DNA from: Limnomonas spitsbergensis
Lineage: Eukaryota; Chlorophyta; Chlorophyceae; Chlamydomonadales
Length of the DNA stretch: 64,000 bases
Direction: 5' to 3'
Assembly (NCBI GenBank): GCA_037349105.1
Contig: JAYJMM010000061.1
Location: 248,001 to 312,000, forward strand
Positions within the stretch are counted from its first letter, which is position 1. Each line of letters opens with the position of its first letter. Below the pieces are notes generated by a model, which searched no databases, was not told the origin of the DNA, and worked only from the letters and a program-made list of their open reading frames with translations. The position numbers were made by a program, and so were the translations under genes. Shown here one piece after another: positions 11,410 through 23,700 of this stretch.

Positions 11410-11741
11410 ATTCCCTGAAGATCCAGGGGAAATTTAACTAAGTAAACAGCGTAAAGTTACGAGAGAAGCCAGCATCTCAGCCACACCCACAGCTACTATC
11501 GGCTACAAGGGGACATGAAGCAATGTTCAAAGGCCACGTAAAGTCTACTTTGCATTACTGTATTCTGCTGTATTTAACGCAAATTTCGCTATCTTGACAC
11601 AAGCATCTTTCTCCAGTGAAATGTATCTTTGAGCACATTGGGGAATAGCCATGCCAATTCACGACCCAGGATTCTTCAAGGAGGAGCGGTGATAGTGGCG
11701 TCTACTCCAGTGCTTGAGGAGGGGGACAAGAAAGAGACAGA
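11410..11741. promoter_or_regulatory. Divergent intergenic region between bL19 and the SET gene
   Basis: 332 bases separate the two divergent start codons, so both 5' UTRs and promoters should lie here. I see no convincing TATA box. The spacing suggests a shared bidirectional promoter; this is inference from layout only. Confidence 0.45.
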
Positions 11742-14700
11742 ATGCCAGAGCCTCAGCAAAATGTCCCGAACGAGTATCGCGCTTTGCTGAATCCAAAGCT
11801 TCTGGAGGATTCAATCGGCGTGCATGTCGTTTGGGCTAGAGTGAAAGGCTACCCGTTTTGGCCGGTAAGTCGCTTCTGTTCTGAAGTGCATGCGCTTCAG
11901 ACGATACTTTTTCGATTGCTGTTTGCAACGTATGCTCACTTCATTTCTTAACTTGACATGGCTGATGTGCCTCGAACCCAGGCGCAAGTTTTGAGCGACA
12001 CTGCTGCCCAAAAGAAGCTGAGCAAAGTGAATCATAAAAGAGATTTGGATATACCCGTCATGTTCTTCGGTACGCTCGAGATTGCTTGGATCAACAAGTC
12101 GGACATCGTCACTTTTACGGACGGCGTCCACAGGGGCTTCCTATCAAAGGGCAAGCAGAAGAACTTCCAAAAGGCTATAGAACAGGTACCCACATCGTTT
12201 CTGTTCGAGCCAGGGGCCCATGTCGACAGCACAGTATTCTTGACTCTCCGTCTTCCGCCCTCAGGTCATGGAGTTTCTGTCCATTGCGAAGAAGCGAAAG
12301 GCCCCGCAATACTGGTGGTGCAAGCCTCCATCTCCATGTGAGTGCATGGGACCTACCATTGCCTCTTGCTAAACTTTTGACATGACATGGGTTTTGCCTC
12401 ATGGAGCTTAACTTGTTGACTCCACATGGGTGTCGACTCATGGTTTCGCATGCATGCCCTCTTTTGCAGCTGGCGAGGATGTGGGCAAGCCTGACAGCAG
12501 GTCTCCCAGCGGATCCAAACAGGCAGCAGGCGCTGGATCCAAGAGGAAAGAATCCGAAGGGAGCGAGGAGGGGGGCTCCTCCTCTGTGGAGGGCGCGTCT
12601 TCAGAGGATGAAGAGGGGGGGAGCTCTGGCGACAGCCAAGCTAGTGGGAGTGACGGGGAGGAGGAGGAGAAGGACGAGGAGGAGGAGGTAGAGGAGGAGG
12701 AGGAAGAGGAGGAGGCACCCGCTAAGGAGATAGCTGCGCCGCACATGAAAGTTAAGTCCAAAGCCAGCGCGGCAGTGCCCCCAAAGCCAAATCCAGCGGT
12801 GGGCGCGGCCGGGCGGACCCGCTCTGCTGTTCCCTCGCCTACCCCAGCGGGCCGCAAGGTGGCTGCTTCTGGGAGGTTTGTGCCCAGCAGGTCCGCCCCC
12901 AGCAACGGCAAGCCAGCTGAGGCTTCCCTGTCCTCTCGCGGGGGCGATGCGAAGCCAGCCGGAAGAGCCTCTAGCTGCACCAAGGCTGACCTGAATGGGA
13001 AGGGGGTGAAGGCGGTGATCGATGGCGCTATGGCCGGGGTGTCCAGCGGGAGGACAGCAGGGAGGGCCTCCCAGGCAGGGGCTGTCAAGGGCAGGCCGTC
13101 CGCTTCGGGTGCCGATTCTTCGGTAGCAGCCATGCGTCCGCCACCATCGAAAAAACAGCATCAGCTGCTTAAGGCGGAGGAGGAGGCTGGGGCCTCGCCC
13201 ACACCCAACGGTGTGGTCCTCAGCCCCATGGAGATGTCGGACAGCGACGACGTCTCGAAGCTGCCGATTGAGATCCGTCGGCTGGCCGGGATTAAGATAG
13301 CCAAGCGGCCGTCTGCTTCAGCCGTGCTGGCGCTTCAGCTGCAGCGCTGCGCCTCGGCGCCGCCGCAGCTGGATATCGATATACCTGCCGCCACCGCCGC
13401 CACCTCAACACACGTCAAGAAGCCGTCCGCTACCGTGATCGCCCTGCGGGCTGCCGCTGTCAGCAGCAGGCTCGCGGTTTCTGTGCTGGTTCCTAAGGAT
13501 GAGGCGGTGGCAGAGAAGAAGGAGACGGCGGCTGAGGGGGAGGATATGGGGGGGTATGCGGACAAGCTGGCTGCGCCGGTGGATGCCGGGTCGGACCTGG
13601 GCTCCACTCCAGCCACGCGGGCGTCCTCGGCAGTGAAGCCTGAGGATGGCTTGCCAGCTGAGGGCGGCGAGGCAGATGCGGACGGTGTTGGGGATGAGCC
13701 TGTGAGCTCTGACTGCACCAGAGCCAAGGCAGGAGCAATGGACGGCAAGCATATGCATGTGGAGCTCAGGCGGTTGCAGCTGAGCCTTGAGACAGTCCAT
13801 GGCAGCATGTCGCGGCATGGCGGGGGAGGGGGTGGCGAGGCGCGGGTGCTCCGAGACCGGCGCGAGGGCTTGATGTCGTCGCCCTCTGGCAAGTCGGCTC
13901 CGGCTAGCGGGGCATCCACCCCGCACGCCCAAGCCGTGTCGCAGCCGGATAAGAAGCCTCAGCTGCAGCGGATCAAGCCAGATAAGCTGCTCCCAGCTGG
14001 CACTGAGGGAGCGTCTAATGCAGCTCCTGCCGCTGCCCCTGCCGCCGCTTCTCCTGCCGCCGCTCCTTCCCCTGCCCCTGCTGTTGCTGCTGCAGCTGCT
14101 TTTGTTGCGCCTGCAGCCGTCGCTGTTGCACCTACTTGTGCTGCTGTTGCCCCTGCTGCCGTCGCTGTCGCTGCAATAGCTGTTGTCGCCCCCTCGACCT
14201 CTGCACACAAGGACGTGGGAGGCCCGATGTCGCGGGAGGAGATGCTGCAGCGCAAGCGGGAGCGGGAGCGGGAACGTCGCGAGGCGGAGCGCAAGAGGCT
14301 GAAGCGGATGCCAGCTGTTGCGGCCTGCGAGGATGGGAGCCATGACAGCGAGCCGCAGACGCAGCCGTCTGGTCAGCCGCCGCAGCAGCAGCCGCTGCAT
14401 CGTGGCGTAAGATCGGCCCGCCCCAGGCTCAATGGTGAGAAGGGCGGGGAGGTGGGGGAAGAAGAAGCTGTTGAGTCTGGCAGCGACGGCGGCGAGGAGA
14501 CAGCTTCCGTGTCCTCGGATGACGCGGCGCCAGCAGCCAGAAAAGTGTTATCACCGAGGATTCCCCTGCTGAGGCGCCCGCCGCGCGCCGCGCGGCCGGT
14601 CCGAGCGGTGGGTCCGGATCCGGAGCCAAGGCTTCCCGTGTGCGTGTCTGATGAGCTTCACTTGCCGATGCCCGCTCCGCCGCTGGCATTGCGTCTGACG

Positions 14701-17700
14701 TCTTGTTCGCAGCCGCTGCTAAAGCTGAAGCAGCAGCACAGCTCTGGCCCACACGTCGGGCGGGGCGGCGGCAGCGCCGCCGGGGCCGGATCAGGGACCC
14801 CCTCGAGCCCCTGCGGTGGCATGGCCGCCGCGATGGTGCGTAGCGGTAACCCTAGCGGCTGCAGCGCGCTGGTCGGCGGCAGCAGCTCGGCGTTCGCCCG
14901 CGCGCTGCCCTCAGCATCAGGCTCCGGGGGGCGAGCGGGTGACGGCTCCGCTGCAGCGCCGCAGGCGCGCGGCCGTGGCCCCGGCGGGCCGCGCGGGAGT
15001 TCCCCTTCGGACCCGGAAGACACCTTGGATGCAGAGGCTGTGGAGGCACTGCAGCTCATGGGCATGCTGGGCAGCGGCGGCAAGTCTCACTCGCGGCCCG
15101 TGCCAGTCCTGGCTCCAGGCGCACTCCACACTCACAGCCAGACCCACCAGCACCCCCAGCATAGCCACCTACACAATCCTCAGCGGGGACTGTCTGGTAA
15201 TCTTTCGGTTAATGTCGGGCCGTCGTCCATGGCAGCGGATGGCATACGGGAGCCTCACATGCATGGCCTGCATAGCTTTGCATGGCCTCAGGTGGGCGGG
15301 TGCTGGGGGATACGCATAACCAAATAGTGGGCTAAGTGACTAGTAGTACCAAGTGGCGGGCCTGGGTTTACAATGTCAAAGTGTGGATCACATAAGCAAT
15401 CTCTAGCAGCCAACGTTTTTTTGAAACGTGCCGTGACATGTGATGGCTAATGAAGGGAAGGGTAGGGTCTACCGCCCACAGGACAGGCCCTAGGCCCTTT
15501 AAGCATACAAACGTTTCTTATCCTAATCCTAAAGCCCGAACCCTTAATCTGGCTGCTTCATGCCTCAACTGCTATACCTAAACCCTGTCGTTTGCCCTGG
15601 TCCTGCACCCTGGATGCATAATTTCCATAATTTTCCGACCCTAAGCTCTCAACTCTGATGCATCATTTCCTGAAGCATCTGGCCCTCTGTCAGTGGACCC
15701 TTGATGTACCCGACGGCCTCAGTTCATCCTTTATCAGATCGCAAATTTTGAAGCAAGCCTTATGTTTATCTCCCGCTGCCCATTGCGCCGTCAGGGGGAG
15801 CCATTGCTGCCAGATCTACAAGAGTCTTTCATGCCACCTGGGGAGTGGCTGCAGGTGGGTGAAGTGACTTTTCCTGGGGGGAAATAAGCCTAGTTACCGT
15901 AACCAATACGGTATCCCGTATATTAAAAATACAGAAAGTGGTTCCCACTCCCCTTCTGTGTGCGCTGCCTAATATCCTTTGACAAGGGTCTCTGGATTGT
16001 CGTGTCAATGCCTTAACCACTGGTGTTTTTCTTGAAGCCTTGAGGCGTGGGTTAAGGAAGCCAACCGTTCAGCCGTAGCACTCGGTACTGGTAGGCTACC
16101 ATCCTTAATTAAAAACTTGTGTTGCACATGGACGGCTAGCTGACCTCTGAACCCTAGGCTCTAAACCTGTTGCTTTTGAAAACAGCTGTCTGTTTTTGTC
16201 TCCAATCCTCCTCCTTTCTGCTGGCTTGGAAAGACGCCCTTTCCTTCCAGCAGTCCAGCTGCAGCAGAGAACCCTTGCTGCTACATTGCACCGCGTCTAC
16301 ATCAGCAGCATGTTTATATTCATGCATGTACTCATCTGGGCATGCCTGGACATGTTTATTTTCATGCCTGCACCATCAGGGCATATGCCTCACCATGCAC
16401 ATTTTCATGCATGCACTCATCAGGGCATACGCCTCACCATGCACATGTTCATGCATGCACTCATCAGGGCATATGCCTCAGCATGCACATGTTCATGCAT
16501 GCACTCATCAGGGCATATGCCTCAGCATGCACATGTTCATGCATGCACTCATCAGGGCATATGCCTCAGCATGCACATGTTTATGCACGCACTCATCAGG
16601 GCATATGCCTCAGCATGCACATGTTCATGCATGCACTCATCAGGGCATATGCCTCAGCATGCACATGTTCATGCATGCACTCATCAGGGCATACGCTTCA
16701 CCATGCACATGTTCATGCATGCACTCATCAGGGCATATGCCTCAGCACGCACATGTTCATGCATGCACTCATCAGGGCATATGCCTCACCATTCACATGT
16801 TCACGCATGCACTCATCAGGGCATATGCCTCAGCATGCACATGTTCATGCATGCACTTATCAGGGCATACGCCTCACCATGCACATATGCATGCATGCAC
16901 TCATCAGGGCATATGTCTCACCATGCACATTTTCACGCATGCGCTCATCAGGGCATACGCCTCACCATGCACATGTTAATGCATGCGCTCATCAGCGTTG
17001 TCTCTGTCCACACCATACTACCAGTCCACCTGTTTGGGGCGGTCGCCGGTCGATTGGCCGGTCCGGGTCCTGGTCCTGGTCCTGGTCTGGTTTGCCATGG
17101 GGCCTACTGGGACCAAACTATGTGGGCCGGGTTGCCCAGGCAGGGCTGAGCTGACTTGTGATCGAAGTTTCCAAACTGAGCACAACTCACGTAGACATGT
17201 ACCCAATTGATCAACACTCCCAGATTTGGAAGCTGTCTCAGGTGCCACCTCCCCTTTACGGGCCCATCCATGGCCTGTGTTTTTAAATTGGAATTCAAAT
17301 CCGTCTGGGATGTCGCCTCCCCACCACGAGCGCAACCATGTGCTCAATACTCAAATTATGTTTAAACATGCCTCCCAGGTGCCGGTTTTCGAGTAGAAGC
17401 CTCGAGTAGAAGTCTTCCAGTTGCCGCCTCCCCAGTGCGAGCCTGCCAATGCAAATTCAAGCCTGACTCCCAGGTGCCACCTCTTCAGTGCAAGCCTCTC
17501 GATTTAAAATTAAATTCAAGACTGCCACCCAGGTGCCGCCTTCCTAGTAGGAACCTGCCAATACAAAATTTAAATGATGCCCGCCTCCTAGGTGCTGCCC
17601 CCCAGCGCAAGCCTGGCAATTCAAATTCAAATCTGCCAGCCGGGTGTCGCCTCCCCAGTACAGGCCACCAATTTAAGTTCAAATTCAAACCCGCATCCCA

Positions 17701-20700
17701 GGTGTCGCCTTCCCAGCACAGGCCACCAATTCAAGTTCAAATTCAAACCTGCCTCCCAGGTGCTGTCCCCCCAGTACGAGCTGGTCAAGCGCAACGTATG
17801 GGTCTCACGCAAGCGGCCACAGCGGATTCACAAGGACGACGTCTCGGTCTGCGCCTGTCCGCCGCCGGAAATTCAATACGATGCCGACGGCATCCCGCGC
17901 CTGGAGGGCGGCGGCTGCGCCGAGGGGTCCTGCCTGAATCGCTTGTCGTTCGTCCACTGCGATCCGCGGTCGTGCCCGTGCGGGGAGCTGTGCAGCAACC
18001 GCCCCTTCCACCTGATGCAGCAGCCACGGCTTCAGACATTCCTCACGGAAAACAGGTGCGATGTGTACTTTGTGGGACAAGCGCAAATATGGGGCGGCAG
18101 CAGTTGTCCCCGGCTAAATGTGGGGCTGTTGACAAGCTGCTTGGCAGCCACAATTTGGCGATAATTGGCGCAAGGGGCCCAACCTTAACTGGCCTGCTAC
18201 CCATGGCCTGAGCTGCACGCCCCCAGCACCTCACCCGCCTGCTCTCTTGACTGCTTCCTCTCACAAGCCCTCCCGCCTGCCCTCTTTACTCCCATATGCC
18301 CTCTCCTGTCTGCTCTCGACTCCTCCCTCTAATTAGCTCTCCCGCATGCCTTCTTGATCCCCACGTAATTTCCCCTGTCCCCTCAGGGGCCACGGCATTC
18401 GTGCCATGCAGACCATTGGGCGCGGCGCCTTCATCGTCGAGTACTCTGGCGAGGTGCTGGACGCGCGGGAGCTGGAGTGGAGGATGGGAGAGGCGCGGAG
18501 GGCAAATGAACAGCACTTTTACATCATGGAGCTGGCACCTGGTGAGGCTGGAGGAGATGGAAGGGGTGGTGAGGGAGGGGAGGACAAAGAGGGGAGATAT
18601 GATGAAAGGGGAGCTGAGAGGGAGCAGGTTGGGAGGTGATGAAAGGGGAGCAATAAGAGAGGAGATGTGAGTGAGGGGAGGGGAGGGATGGGAGTTTTGA
18701 GGGAGGACATGAGAGTGAGTGGGGCAGTTTGGGAGGAGAGTGAGGAGAGGGGTTGGAGGGAGATGAGGGGGGAGATGTGAGGTATGGAGGGAAGTGGCTG
18801 GATCCTCTTGAGTGAGGAATGGAGGAATCGAAAGGGTCTTCGTGAAGATGAGGAATGGAGGAATGGCTGGTTTCTTGTAAGGAAGGAGGAAGGAAGGAGG
18901 GGCGTGAGGTCGACAGGAAGGATGCAGGGGTGAAGATTTTCTCTGTGGGATGTCTGTGTTATGTTCAGTGCCGTGCAATTGCGCCATATTTTAGAAAACA
19001 TGCAAGTATTACGGTCCCTTACTGGTAGAGGTAGCTGAATCTGCCTTGAAATTGTGGTGACTGAAACTCATTTACGTGATTCAGCCATCGTAAGGACTGT
19101 AATCGGCACAGCACTGTTGTCATAGGAGGGTGATTTGGTCTGGGGGTCTTGCCTCAATTGACGAGCTCGTGTATTGTTTCAAACCGATAGTCCATCTCTC
19201 AAACCCTAAACATGCTCTAATGCTCCATTGACAAATGTTATTCACAGTCGAGCCGTGGACCCTGATGCCAAGGACTTGCTGAGCCACCTGAGCTCGTGGA
19301 TGTATGCTGCACACGCGCTGATTGCAAATTCGATGTTTGGTGTGTTAACTGCCATATCTCCCCAGTGTTTCCTTTCTTAGAAAGTCTGAAATGGCTTTGT
19401 TCAGCGTTTTATTTCCAGAGCTTCAAGCTTTCATACCTGTGAGACTGCTACGGTACTGCTTTCATCCGTCACGTTCAATGGATGCAGCGAATGGCGTGCT
19501 TGCTTGCACACCTGCCAGCTGTCACATGACCTGCCGCCTGCCGCATATTCTTATGCAATCCAGGTTCCTATGCAGGCAAGGTTCAAGCGCCCTGACGCTG
19601 TGTCTGAGTCATGGATAATGGAAAGTGGCCCGCACTGGGTAGCCTACCATGCAACAGAACTTGAGATGGCAGCCAACCGCTTCATTCCCTCCCTTGCTGC
19701 CCGGTGGGCCCTGTTGCCTGCTGGCATCTGACCGCTGTCCCTGCCCTGCTCCCCGGCTCAGGCCTGTTTGTGGACGCGCGGTGGAAGGGCAGTGTGGCCC
19801 GCCTTCTCAACAGCAGCTGCGAACCCAATTGTGAGACGCAGAAGTGGCATGATGCGGCGACGGGCGAGCCCCGTATCGGCGTGTTTGCGCGGAAGGTGGG
19901 CTAAGGCTGGGGGGGTAGGGAAGGAGGAAGGGGGCATAAAGTGTGTGTGTGTTGTATGGTTCAGGGCTCAAAACATGTGGGTGGTTTGGGGGTCAAGCTT
20001 TTGTGAAGGTGGTGGATGCGTCTCTTTTTGTGAAGGTCGTGTGCATGGCAGCCTGATGGCAGCGACAGGCACTGATGGAGGCCGTGGTGGATATCTGCAT
20101 ATGCCAGCAGGGAGGCTTATTCAGGTAGGTAGCGTGTCGCTGGCCCCAGGATAAGCCTGCACAATGCATGTGTGTGTGTGGGGGGGGGGTGGATGTGAGG
20201 TTCAAAGGGGCGCAGCAAGATCAACTTTCCTTTTTACCCGCTGATTTTTAATATTTTTAACGACTCTGTGGTCTCAGGCTCTGTGGCCTTTCATTGTATG
20301 ATGGGGTGTCTGTGGACATGTGGCTGGGTGATGAGGTCATTTACCGTACAACCTGATTGGATATGGTGATCCTTTTGCAACCGGTGGATGATTCTGTGGT
20401 CTTTTATCATATGATGGATTTATGGCTTGAGCGCAGGCCAGTCATCTGAACAAGGAGCTCATGTACGACCGAGTGTTTAATACAGTGACCACTACTGCGC
20501 CACTGCCGTTATTGTTTTTATCTCGGTGGCCTTTTATTCTTTGATGGATTTTTGCTTCGTGTGCAGGACATCCGGCCGGGTGAGGAGCTCACGTGCGACT
20601 CCTACTTAGAGCATTATGGGGAGTCTGCTCAACCGGCAGCGTCCTTCCAGTGCTTGTGCGGGGCGCCCAAGTGCAGGTACAGTGGCGCAGGGGGATCAGG

Positions 20701-23700
20701 TGCATGTAGTCAGGTACAAAGCTGGCGGCAACACATAATGTATCCATAAATCATGCAGAATCTTCACCGTTGTGAGTTTTAGAACAGCATAAAGCATCCC
20801 GTACAGCAGTGTTTCTTATTCAGCTGCAAGTCCAGCTTCGGCAGGCCACTCCGCAGCTACCAATGGCTGTATTGGGAGCTGGGACCAAACCCGGACCAAC
20901 CTACAACTGGTGGCTAGAGTAGCATGGTGGGCTGCAAACAGGGCCTCCGGCCTGTGGCCAGAGTGTAGCTGACATGTAGCTGAGTCACGAAAAGCTGGCC
21001 TGGCCCACGGCAAGGGCAGAGGTCGTATTCCTGCACCTCCCCTGACCGAGCGATGGAAGTGTTGCGCCGCTGCTGGATGTGGAGAAGCAGAGAGGCTACC
21101 CTAAAGCCTTCACCCTGAATCTGGAACCATAATCTGACAGCACAGCTAGTAGATGCCCAGCATGAACAGCAACCAGGCCAGCGCAAGCCGCACCCGGACA
21201 TCTGTATTCTTACTCCTTACCCGTCTGCCTCAAAAAGCGGCGGCTGGAGACTCAATCCACTGGCCACGCATCCAGCCACACTTGTCACTCTGCTAGTCTG
21301 CTCGTCATTATTCTCGGCTCCTTTTTTCTCTGCTGCTCTCCCCCACCGCGCTCGCCAGGGGAACCAAGGACCCCTTGACCTTTCATCTTGTACTTTTTGT
21401 CTTACTTGCTTGCCCCTCGCGCTCCCCAGGGGCACCATGGACGCACAGCCCCACAAGCGCCAGGACCTTGGACGGCGGCTGGAGCTGCTGTGGGAGGACG
21501 ACGGCGTCTTTTACCGCGCCACGATTGTCGGGTACAACCCCGCCACCCGCAAGCACGTCGTGCTGTATGACGACGGGGATAAGGAGCGCGTGTGTCTGCA
21601 GGAGGTGGCTCACCGCTGGCTGGATGGGAACGGGGAGGCTGGGGAAATCATGGGCGGGAACGTGGGCGAGGAAGGTGGCGGTGCGGCAGTAGCAGCGGCC
21701 GGCGAGTTGATGCCGCAGCACCAGTTTGAGGAGCTGATGGCCGGCCTGAGGACGATGCGAGCAGGTGAGCGCGGGTTAGGGATGTTGGTGAATGCAGGTT
21801 CAGGGCTCTGGTGAAGGGATTTAGGCCTGAGGATAAGTTTTCGCGTGCGATTGGGATCTCCAAGATTGTTGCATGGGCTGGGTAGGAGCCTTGGGGCGTG
21901 GTGTTGAAGGGTAAGAAGGCTTAAGATCTGTAGTCGGCTTGGGAGGAGGGATAAGTTCGTTGTGACAATGTCAGGGGCAGTGCATGCCCAAGCCAGGGCC
22001 CATGGCAAGTTCCACACAAGCGGTGGCGAGTGGATGGGGTGCTACGTGACACTCCTGCTGAGCCAGGAGGGTGCACAAAATGACAAACAGGCACTAAAGC
22101 ACGCTGGCGAACGATGGGTCGCTCCTCTTAGTGCTGTTTTTCGTTGCTGCTTGGCGCTTAACGTCTACCCAAAGCCTGTTTCGAAATGGCCATGCCTCTA
22201 CCTACTGCTCTCTAGCAGTGTGGCTGACGCCTGCTGGTCCTGCGCTCCAATTAAGTTCACATACCGGTACCCTATGTCCGTTGCGTCTCTCCTGATTCTT
22301 GAAACCTGGAATGCAGATGACGGACCAACCGGCATGCGAGATCACCACGTCGAAGATACCGCGGCGGCGGCGGGCGGTGCCGTGCGCGGCGCTGACGGGC
22401 GCTTCGGCGCGCGCCACTATGGCAGCGGCGGCGACGCAAGCCTCCCGCTGAAGAAGCGGGGCCGAGCGGGGATCATGGGATTTGCCGCTGGCGGTGAGTC
22501 GGACGACGCAAACGTGGATTTCGGGAGGCGGCCGCACGCTTGGTCAGACCCCCCCAAAATCAAGTTTGCAGCCGTCAACAGACATGTCGGTCCGCCGCAG
22601 CATAGCGACAGCATGGCCTCCCTACTTCAGGCTGTACAGGCAATACAAGACACCTCCTCGGAGCGGGACGAGGGACCGGAGGAGCGGGACGACCATGAGG
22701 TTGAGGAGGGGGACGAACACCCCGACCACCACCGCCACAACAACCAGCATCACCAGCAACATCACCATCATCACAATGTCAGCGGTCAGCATCACAGTCA
22801 TCCCGGCCAACATCGACGGAAGCCGCGGCACAGCGATAGCAATCGGGGCACAGGCGGGCGCTTCTTCTCGGCGGGGCCGCCATCTGGACGCGGCCCGTGC
22901 TCGGACCGCCCCCAGGCGCTCCTCGTCAACGGCCTCATGCAAGGCCTGCCAGGGGCGTCCCCAAGGTCAGTCGCCGCCGCCGCCGCTGCACCTGTGACGG
23001 CCTCGCTGCGCTCGCCTCAGAGCATCCGCAAACCCAACCACAGCAACAGTCACCATCATAACAGCAGGAACAACGATAACGGCCACGAGCAACAGCCCGA
23101 CCCCCCGCCCCCGTTCCATTCTGCGCCGCACTCGTCTGCATGCCGGATGCAGCAGTACCCTGGTCTGGAGGAGTTGCTCGGAATCCAGCTGGCCCCTTGC
23201 TCTGTCCCGCTCTTCAGGCAGCTGCCCGTCGCAGCGCCCGGCCGCGCCTCGTCTTCCCCGCAGCAGCAACAACTGCAACAGCTGTCGCAACACCCGCAGC
23301 AGCCGTACCGCCACGAGCCGCAGCCGGTCGTGCGCGCGCCGCCCCACGTCGGTGGCGGCATGCGAGTCAGCCCGATCGTCTTGTCGTTGATGATGACGCC
23401 CACGTCCAACGGCGGCAGCGGCGGCCTCGACGATGTGCAGGCTGGACATGTCAAGCACAGCAGGGGGGGCGCTGGCCAGACGGGTCCTCTGGGCCACACT
23501 GCTGTACTGCCGCAGCCGGGTGTGCACTGCAGCTTGCCCCCTGCCTCGTCACCCAGAAGCTCCACTCCTGGCGGCCCTAGCAGCAGCGGCACGCAGGTCA
23601 GCCAGTACGGCGACGGCGGCGTGAGCGGCACCATGGGGCTGGTGTTGTCCTCCCAGGTGCTGGCCAGCATGCCGGCGAGCCAGATGTCCACACTGTCGCT

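Noticed and set aside
12438..13133. Long minus-strand frames opposite exon 4 of the SET gene (also 13405-14400 and 14658-15083)
   Set aside because: Shadows of a GC-rich, codon-biased exon; the plus-strand frame is tied to PWWP and splice phase.
14136..14345. Cys-rich plus-strand frame CCCCPCCRRCRCNSCC
   Set aside because: Out-of-frame reading of the Ala/Pro-coding stretch of exon 4.
16170..17154. Three overlapping plus-strand open frames of 269-317 codons, Cys/His/Met-rich
   Set aside because: They are the three frames of the stop-free 44-bp minisatellite inside an intron, not metal-binding proteins.
18519..19001. Ser/Pro-rich minus-strand frames in SET-gene intron 6
   Set aside because: They arise from a purine-rich intron stretch; no motif and no splice context.
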